From assembly GCA_041685755.1 (NCBI GenBank), contig JAWLFC010000001.1:69416-133415 (forward strand): a stretch of 64,000 bases of DNA, in the 5' to 3' direction. The DNA comes from Sva-07 sp041685755. GTDB lineage: Bacteria; Actinomycetota; Acidimicrobiia; Acidimicrobiales; Ilumatobacteraceae. How positions within the stretch are numbered: the first letter of the stretch is position 1; every line of letters starts with the position of its first letter. Under the pieces are notes generated by a model. That model was not told the DNA's origin and did not search any database. It worked only from the letters and a program-made list of their open reading frames with translations. The position numbers and the translations under genes are program-made. This document shows, piece by piece, positions 59,044-64,000 of this stretch.

Positions 59044-60342
59044 TCAGCTGTCGGCGACGCCGAGGCGGTCCAGCAGGACGTGCAGCAGCACGTTCGCACC
59101 GGCCTCGAGATCGTCGGCGTGGGTGAACTCGGCGATGTTGTGGCTCAGCCCGCCGACACTCGGTGTGAAGATCATCGCCGCCGGGCAGATCCGGGCCAGC
59201 ATCTGGGCGTCGTGGCCGGCGCCGCTCGCCACCCGTCTCGTCGAGTGACCGAGGCGTGACGCCGTTGCCTCGACCACGTCGACGAGGCCGTGGTCGAACA
59301 CGACCGGCTCGAACCGCGAGAGCGACCGGGTCTCGATCGTCACCCCCTCGGCGCCGGCCAACTCGTCGAGGAACGAGGCCAACAGGGCTTCGGCCTCCTG
59401 GAGTCGGCGCTCGTCGGTGTTGCGCAGGTCGACGGTCAGCACGGCGCTCGACGCCACGACGTTGACCAGGTTCGGGTACAGCTCGATCCGTCCGACGGTC
59501 CCGACCTGGTCGTTGCCGAGGCGACGGGTGAGATCGCGCACGAACGTCGCGATCGCCGCTGCGCAGTACGCCGGGTCGTGGCGCAGGTGCATCGGTGTGG
59601 TTCCGGCGTGGGCCGACTGACCGTCGATCACGATCTCGGTCCACGAGATGCCCTGCACCGACTCGACGACCCCGATCGTGGTGGCCTCGGCCTCGAGGAT
59701 CGGCCCCTGCTCGATGTGCAGCTCGACGAAGGCGTGCGGCGGACGCGCCGTCGGGCACGGCAGCGAGCCGGCGTAGCCGATGCGCTCGAGTTCGTCGCCG
59801 AGACGGGCGCCGTCGTCGGCGGCGGTGATGTCGAGCGCGTCCTCGAGGGCCATCCCACCGGCGAACACGAGGCTGCCGAGCATGTCGGGAGCGAATCGTG
59901 AGCCCTCCTCGTCGGTGAAGAACGCCACCTGCAGTGGGCGTTCGGTGACGACGCCGTGGCGGTCGAGCGTCTCGACGACCTCGAGGCCGGCGAGCACGCC
60001 GAGGTTCCCGTCGAAGCGTCCGCCGGTCCCGACGGTGTCGATGTGCGAGCCGGTCATCACCGGGGCCAGCGTCGGGTCGGCGCCGGCCCGGGTGGCGATC
60101 ACGTTGCCGATCGCGTCGACGACGACGTCGAGGCCGAGGTCGCGCATCCAGGCGACGACGAGGTCGCGGCCGTCGCGGTCGGCGTCGGTCAACGCCAGGC
60201 GGGCGTTGCCCCATGCGCCGTTCGGCCCGTCGATGCGTCCGATCTGGCCGAGCTCGTCGATCCGGGCCGACAGCCGGTTGCGGTCGATGCGCAGGGCGCC
60301 GACGTCGCCGGTGTCGGCGCTGTCGTTCGCCTCGGTGCTCAT
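59044..60342 (-). CDS. M20-family N-carbamoyl amino acid / ureido hydrolase
   Basis: A 432-residue binuclear metal enzyme of the hydantoinase/carbamoylase group (AmaB, allantoate amidohydrolase, beta-ureidopropionase). MTGSHIDTVGTGGRFDGNLG (residues about 95-114) has the first His and Asp ligands, FTDEEGSRFAPDMLGS the bridging Glu, and HIEQGPIL the next His. ASGAGHDAQMLA has the last His and matches carbamoylases closely. It removes a carbamoyl group from an N-carbamoyl compound, releasing ammonia and CO2. The ATG at 60342 overlaps the creatininase-family gene stop as ATGA, so the two act together. Confidence 0.88.
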   Translation of the reverse strand: MSTEANDSADTGDVGALRIDRNRLSARIDELGQIGRIDGPNGAWGNARLALTDADRDGRDLVVAWMRDLGLDVVVDAIGNVIATRAGADPTLAPVMTGSHIDTVGTGGRFDGNLGVLAGLEVVETLDRHGVVTERPLQVAFFTDEEGSRFAPDMLGSLVFAGGMALEDALDITAADDGARLGDELERIGYAGSLPCPTARPPHAFVELHIEQGPILEAEATTIGVVESVQGISWTEIVIDGQSAHAGTTPMHLRHDPAYCAAAIATFVRDLTRRLGNDQVGTVGRIELYPNLVNVVASSAVLTVDLRNTDERRLQEAEALLASFLDELAGAEGVTIETRSLSRFEPVVFDHGLVDVVEATASRLGHSTRRVASGAGHDAQMLARICPAAMIFTPSVGGLSHNIAEFTHADDLEAGANVLLHVLLDRLGVADS

Positions 60343-61127
60343 GCCGGCAACTCGAAGCGGGCGATCTCGGCGAGCGCCTCGCAGAACGCCTCGACGGCGC
60401 CGGCGAAGAGGGTCGCGCCGGCCTCGGCGGTCGCCGTGGTCGGGTCGCCGATGTGGCCGTCGGGGCCGAAGTCGTTCGACAGCCAGCCGAAACCGACGGG
60501 TCCGCCGAAGCGCACGTGGCGGTTCGCGGCGAGTGCCTCGGGCACGTTGCGAACGGCGAGGTCCATGTCGACGAGCTCCGGTGCGAGGTGCAGCATCAGC
60601 GACGTCTCGTCGGTGCCTCCGTGGATCCCCATGCCGAGCTCGCCGGCACCGGACGCACCACCCTGGTCCGGCGGCACTCCGGGGTGGGCGAGAAAGGTCA
60701 TCAGCCCATGAGCGAGGCGGAGTTCGCGGTTGGCGACACCGACGAGGGCGGAGTTGCCGCCGTGGCCGTTGAAGAACACGAGCTTGCGGGCGCCCGTCGC
60801 GGCCACGCAACGGCCGATGTCGTCGAGCACGGCCAACAGCGTCGTCGCCGACAGCCAGATCGTCCCCGCCGACCAGGCGTGCTCGTTCGACTTGGTGTAC
60901 GCGAGCGGCGGCAGGAGCCACACGTCGAGTTCCTCCCCGACGCGCTCGACGGCGGCGGCCGCCACCCGGTCGGCGATCAGCAGGTCGGTGTTGAACGGCA
61001 GGTGGGGGCCGTGCTGCTCGACGGCGCCGAGCGGCTGGACCAGGATGCTCGACGGCCCGACGAGCCGTGCGAACTCCGGGGCCCGCAGCTCGGCCAGGTT
61101 GCGGGACGAATCGGGCGGAGAGGACAC
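60339..61127 (-). CDS. Creatininase-family amidohydrolase
   Basis: A 262-residue protein of the creatininase fold. VQPLGAVEQHGPHLPFNTDLL (split at residues about 30-50) carries the Glu, His and Asp metal ligands, NGHGGNSALVG the next His and the glycine-rich loop, and ETSLMLHLAPELV the downstream Glu. The family opens small cyclic amides (creatinine, FAPy-type formamides and others), so a ring or formamide hydrolase is likely. Starts at GTG 61127, 6 nt after a TAACGT -10-like element. It is coupled to the M20 carbamoylase by a 4-base overlap. Confidence 0.88.
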   Translation of the reverse strand: MSSPPDSSRNLAELRAPEFARLVGPSSILVQPLGAVEQHGPHLPFNTDLLIADRVAAAAVERVGEELDVWLLPPLAYTKSNEHAWSAGTIWLSATTLLAVLDDIGRCVAATGARKLVFFNGHGGNSALVGVANRELRLAHGLMTFLAHPGVPPDQGGASGAGELGMGIHGGTDETSLMLHLAPELVDMDLAVRNVPEALAANRHVRFGGPVGFGWLSNDFGPDGHIGDPTTATAEAGATLFAGAVEAFCEALAEIARFELPA

Positions 61128-61133
61128 ACCGGC

Positions 61134-61139
61134 ACGTTA
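61134..61139 (-). promoter_or_regulatory. -10-like TAACGT before the creatininase-carbamoylase operon
   Basis: TAACGT on the minus strand, 6 nt before GTG 61127. Its neighbour on the plus strand starts at 61185. Confidence 0.45.
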
Positions 61140-61184
61140 CGCGCCGGACACGGCGCCGACATCGAACTGCGAGAGACTGTCGGC

Positions 61185-62735
61185 GTGACGAACGGCGACG
61201 CGACCCCGGACTTCGACGCGATCGTGATCGGCGCCGGCCACAACGGGCTGGTCACGGCTGCCTACCTCGCCCGCGGCGGCATGTCGACGCTGCTGGTCGA
61301 AGCCCGCGCCGGGGTCGGCGGCACCGCAGCCAGCGAGCCGTTCGCCGGCGCGACGGTCAACATCTGCAACTGCGACCACCTGACGTTCCGGACGACCCCC
61401 GTGATCGACGAGCTCCGGCTGGCCGATCACGGCCTCGCCTATCTCGACGTCGAACCCGCCCAGCACAACTTCTCGTGGCCGAGTGCGGCGCAGGGCCGCG
61501 GTTGGTCGCTCCATCACGACCTCGACGCAACGCTCGACGACCTCGCCGTCCACTTCCCGTCCCAGGTCGACGGCTACCGGCGCTACGCCGCGGCGGCGAT
61601 GCCGGCGGTCGAGATGGTGTTCGAGGCTGCGAGCGAACCCCCGACCGTCGCCGGGCTGACCCGCCTGGCGCTGCGGCGCCGCCTGAGCGGAGCGGGCACC
61701 CTGATGACGTGGTCGCGTCGTTCGACCGCCGACATGCTGCGCTCGTTCTTCGACGACGAGGCGATCATGGGGCCGTGTGCGCTCACGGGGCCGATGGTGT
61801 GGGGGATCTCGCCGGAGCTGCCGGGCAGCGGCCTCGGAGCGCTGACGCACGCCATGCGGCACGTGAGCACCGTCGGTCGCCCGGTCGGGGGCAGTGGCGA
61901 GGTGCCCCGCTCGTTGCTCGCCGCCTTCGAGGGCTCCGGCGGCAGCCTGCGGACCGCGAGTGCGGTCGACACGATCATGTGCAGCGGCGAGCGCGTGACG
62001 GGCATCGCCCTGGTCGACGGCACCGAGATCACCGCACCGGTCGTGGTCTCGGCGTGCAACCCCCACGACACGTTCCTGCGCTGGCTGCGCAATCCGCCCC
62101 CGTCGGCGACCGAGCTCGTGCGCCGCTGGGAGTGCGCCCGCCACGACCAGGGCTACGAGTCGAAGATCGACGCCGTGCTCACCGAGGCGCCGGTGCTGCG
62201 CGGCACCGACCGGCCGCTCGGGTCGACGACCGTGATCGCTCCGACCCTCGCCGAGATCGACCACGGCGCCCGCCTGATGCGGCGCGGCGAGATCCTCGAC
62301 CTCCCGGGGATGCTCGTGAACGTGCCCACGCTGCTCGATCCGGCCATGGCGCCGGAAGGACGGCACGTGTTCAGCCTCGAAGCGCTCTTCACCCCGTTCG
62401 GCTTCGCCGGCGGATGGGACGAGCCCACCGAGCCGCGGCGGTGGCTGGAGACGTTCGCCGAGCTGTGCGAGCCGGGGTTCCTCGACTCGATCGTCGAGTG
62501 GCGGGCGATGACCCCGGACGTCTACGAACGCGACTTCCATCTGCCCGCCGGCCACGCGACCAGCTTCGCCGGGGGCCCGCTCGCGGTGTTCCGCAACGAG
62601 CACCCGGAGCTGACCGAGTACGAGACCGCCGTCGACGGGCTCTACCTCACCGGGGCGGCGACGTTCCCCGGTGCCGGCGTGTGGGGTGCCAGCGGCCGCA
62701 ACTGCGCCACGGTGATCCTCGAGCAGCGGTCGTGA
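61185..62735 (+). CDS. Phytoene-desaturase-like FAD-dependent oxidoreductase
   Basis: A 516-residue FAD/NAD(P)-binding oxidoreductase of the CrtI/PYROXD2-like group. Near the N-terminus VIGAGHNGLVTAAYLARGG is the dinucleotide-binding motif with GxGxxG and the following Glu (LLVEARAGVGGTAASEPF). The C-terminal YLTGAATFPGAGVWGASGRN is the family's FAD-binding ending. The substrate is not indicated, and no carotenoid synthesis genes are nearby. It lies next to the creatininase-carbamoylase pair, divergently, so it may oxidise an intermediate of that route. I start it at GTG 61185. Confidence 0.85.
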   Translation: MTNGDATPDFDAIVIGAGHNGLVTAAYLARGGMSTLLVEARAGVGGTAASEPFAGATVNICNCDHLTFRTTPVIDELRLADHGLAYLDVEPAQHNFSWPSAAQGRGWSLHHDLDATLDDLAVHFPSQVDGYRRYAAAAMPAVEMVFEAASEPPTVAGLTRLALRRRLSGAGTLMTWSRRSTADMLRSFFDDEAIMGPCALTGPMVWGISPELPGSGLGALTHAMRHVSTVGRPVGGSGEVPRSLLAAFEGSGGSLRTASAVDTIMCSGERVTGIALVDGTEITAPVVVSACNPHDTFLRWLRNPPPSATELVRRWECARHDQGYESKIDAVLTEAPVLRGTDRPLGSTTVIAPTLAEIDHGARLMRRGEILDLPGMLVNVPTLLDPAMAPEGRHVFSLEALFTPFGFAGGWDEPTEPRRWLETFAELCEPGFLDSIVEWRAMTPDVYERDFHLPAGHATSFAGGPLAVFRNEHPELTEYETAVDGLYLTGAATFPGAGVWGASGRNCATVILEQRS

Positions 62736-62843
62736 GACAGCTCACCGGCCAGGGCGTCCGGCCGGAATGCCGCGGTCACGGCGACGGTTGACAGACGTAC
62801 AATCATCTTCCGACGTGTTCTTCGAAAGGAGCACTCCCCCGCC

Positions 62844-63917
62844 ATGACCACCGGTTCGCTCCCCCTGGGCACCTACGCCGGCATCCCGGTTCGGGCCCAC
62901 TGGAGCATGGCACTCGTCGCCGCGTTCATCGGTGTCAACCTCGCCATGCAGCTCGGCATCGTCCCGGGTGTCATCGCCACCGTGGCGTTCTTCGCCTCGA
63001 TCCTCGCCCACGAGTTCGGTCACGCACTCGTCGCCCGCCGCTACGAGGTCCAGACCAAGTCGATCGACCTCTGGGCGCTCGGCGGCGTCGCCCAGCTCGA
63101 TCGCGAGCCGCCCACAGCGCGATCCGACGGGTTCATCGCCGTCGCCGGCCCGCTGGTCAGCCTCGCCATCGCCGTCACCGCCTTCGGCGGCGCAGTCGCG
63201 CTGCAGTCGACCGTGCTGCTCTGGATCGCCCTCGTGAACGGCATCCTGGCGGTGTTCAACATGCTGCCCGGCGCCCCGCTCGACGGCGGCCGGGTGCTCC
63301 GGGCCGTGCGATGGGCACAGACCGGCGACAAGTACCGGGCGATGCGCGACGCCGGCAACGCCGGACGGGTGTTGGGCTGGAGCGTCGCCGGGATCGGCGT
63401 CGTGCTGATGCTCAACGGCCAGTTCGGCGTGTTCATCCTGATCACCGGCATCTTCATCGCCATGAACGCCCGTGCCGAGATCATGGCGTCGTACGTCAGC
63501 GAACAGCTCGCGGGCATCAAGGTGCGCGACCTGACCTGGTTCGGCATCGCCCACGCCGGCTCCGACATGGACGCCGATTCGATGATCTGGCAGCGCCAGC
63601 GCCTCGGCTCGGCCGGCGCCGTCGCCGTGGTCGACGAGGCCGGCCATCTCGACGGCCTCGTGCTCGAAGAGCAGCTCTGGGCCGTGCCCTCCGAACGGCG
63701 GGCGCTGGTGATGCTCACCCAGCTGATGGTGCCGTTCACCAAGCTCGCCAAGGCGTCACCCGACGAGGACCTGGCGGCAGTGCTCCCCCGCCTCAACCCG
63801 CTGCGGCCGGTGGTCACCGTGTGGGACGACGACCGACTGCTCGGCATCGTGCCCCCCAAGCGCCTCCAGGAACGCCTGCAGCAGGCTCAGCGACGAGCGT
63901 TCCCCGCACCCGCCTGA
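62844..63917 (+). CDS. Site-2 protease (M50) family zinc metalloprotease
   Basis: A 357-residue intramembrane protease with about six transmembrane helices. The zinc motif is HEFGH (H56, E57, H60) in helix 2, and the third ligand Asp is in NMLPGAPLDGGRVLRA. The C-terminal part (from about residue 230) resembles a pair of degenerate CBS domains, as in sporulation factor SpoIVFB-type or MtS2P-like proteins. It should cleave membrane-bound substrates, perhaps an anti-sigma factor. AAAGGAG (62825-62831) lies 12 nt before the ATG. The 108-bp upstream region has an AT-rich stretch with TACAAT. Confidence 0.88.
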   Translation: MTTGSLPLGTYAGIPVRAHWSMALVAAFIGVNLAMQLGIVPGVIATVAFFASILAHEFGHALVARRYEVQTKSIDLWALGGVAQLDREPPTARSDGFIAVAGPLVSLAIAVTAFGGAVALQSTVLLWIALVNGILAVFNMLPGAPLDGGRVLRAVRWAQTGDKYRAMRDAGNAGRVLGWSVAGIGVVLMLNGQFGVFILITGIFIAMNARAEIMASYVSEQLAGIKVRDLTWFGIAHAGSDMDADSMIWQRQRLGSAGAVAVVDEAGHLDGLVLEEQLWAVPSERRALVMLTQLMVPFTKLAKASPDEDLAAVLPRLNPLRPVVTVWDDDRLLGIVPPKRLQERLQQAQRRAFPAPA

Positions 63918-63931
63918 TCGAGGTTGCGCGG

Positions 63932-64000
63932 TCAGGCGTCCTTGACCGACCACTCCCGCTTGGCGACCGGATCCCTGTCGCTCCACGGGAAGTTGATCCA
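63932..64000 (-). CDS. C-terminal end of an unidentified gene (partial)
   Basis: The last 22 residues of a minus-strand protein (WINFPWSDRDPVAKREWSV and a short end), with its TGA at 63932-63934. The rest lies outside the window. The sequence does not let me name a family. It converges on the M50 protease gene, with 14 bp between the stops. Confidence 0.5.
   Translation of the reverse strand, partial: WINFPWSDRDPVAKREWSVKDA

Noticed and set aside
62788..62803. TTGACA plus TACAAT as a promoter of the M50 protease gene
   Set aside because: The two hexamers are only 4 nt apart, so they cannot be a -35/-10 pair. TACAAT alone may be a -10, but its -35 region is unrecognisable.
1..64000. CRISPR arrays, insertion sequences or prophage
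   Set aside because: I saw no regularly spaced direct repeats, no transposase or integrase motifs, and no change in base composition that would mark a foreign island.

Overview
The window reads as chromosomal DNA of a high-GC actinobacterium, most likely of the Acidimicrobiia (Ilumatobacter-like). The grounds are the strong GC bias with GTG/TTG starts, a WhiB regulator, a conserved actinobacterial block (gcvH, GarA-type FHA protein, FtsR-type MerR, DUF151 nuclease, second MerR), a tandem ThyX-like protein, a tRNA gene without encoded CCA, and many leaderless -10/start arrangements. The class assignment is inference. I found no insertion sequence, prophage, CRISPR array or origin; this is ordinary chromosome with a catabolic district at the right end.

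Layout. 1-8 kb: a fragment and an orphan YegS/DAGK C-terminal-like protein, a tandem ThyX-like protein, an acidic DUF4193-like protein, a GNAT, a crotonase, an RG-rich protein, a gamma-carbonic-anhydrase-like protein, PrmA and ribokinase. 8-12.6 kb: whiB (with a readable promoter), a threonine aldolase, a small zinc protein, and a secreted five-repeat peptidoglycan-binding M23 peptidase. 12.7-22 kb: glycine metabolism and its control. A tandem glycine riboswitch precedes gcvP; then come a lysine-tailed protein, gcvT with a MerR regulator, a lone cyclic-nucleotide-binding protein, DUF151, FtsR, a zinc-ribbon FHA protein, gcvH, a CDP-alcohol phosphatidyltransferase and a HIT protein.

22-35 kb: a DMT transporter with a very His-rich tail, an SRAP (YedK-type) protein, a second cyclic-nucleotide-binding protein, a metallophosphatase overlapping an amidohydrolase, a DUF2817 peptidase-like protein, a CPxC membrane protein, an MFS exporter, two lipoproteins, a histidine phosphatase, an ornithine-cyclodeaminase homologue and a GT-C-like membrane protein, then tRNA-Pro(GGG). 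35-46 kb: a secreted triple-repeat 5'-nucleotidase ending in a perfect terminator, a small zinc-ribbon membrane protein, der with a DUF512 protein, ispH, an acyl-CoA dehydrogenase, a SirB1-type protein and an acyl-CoA synthetase. A palindromic repeat and a perfectly symmetric divergent promoter lie here.

46.5-64 kb: a standalone NuoF homologue, a degenerate PhnM-like protein, a glycerophosphodiesterase, a two-RCK potassium channel and a gamma-glutamyltransferase. These are followed by a group suggesting uptake and ring-opening or decarbamoylation of a small nitrogen compound: a luciferase-like flavin oxidoreductase, a cytosine-deaminase-like hydrolase, a NitT/TauT-type ABC transporter (binding lipoprotein, ATPase, permease), an M20 carbamoylase overlapping a creatininase-family hydrolase, and a phytoene-desaturase-like FAD enzyme. 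An M50 site-2 protease and the tail of an unknown gene close the window.
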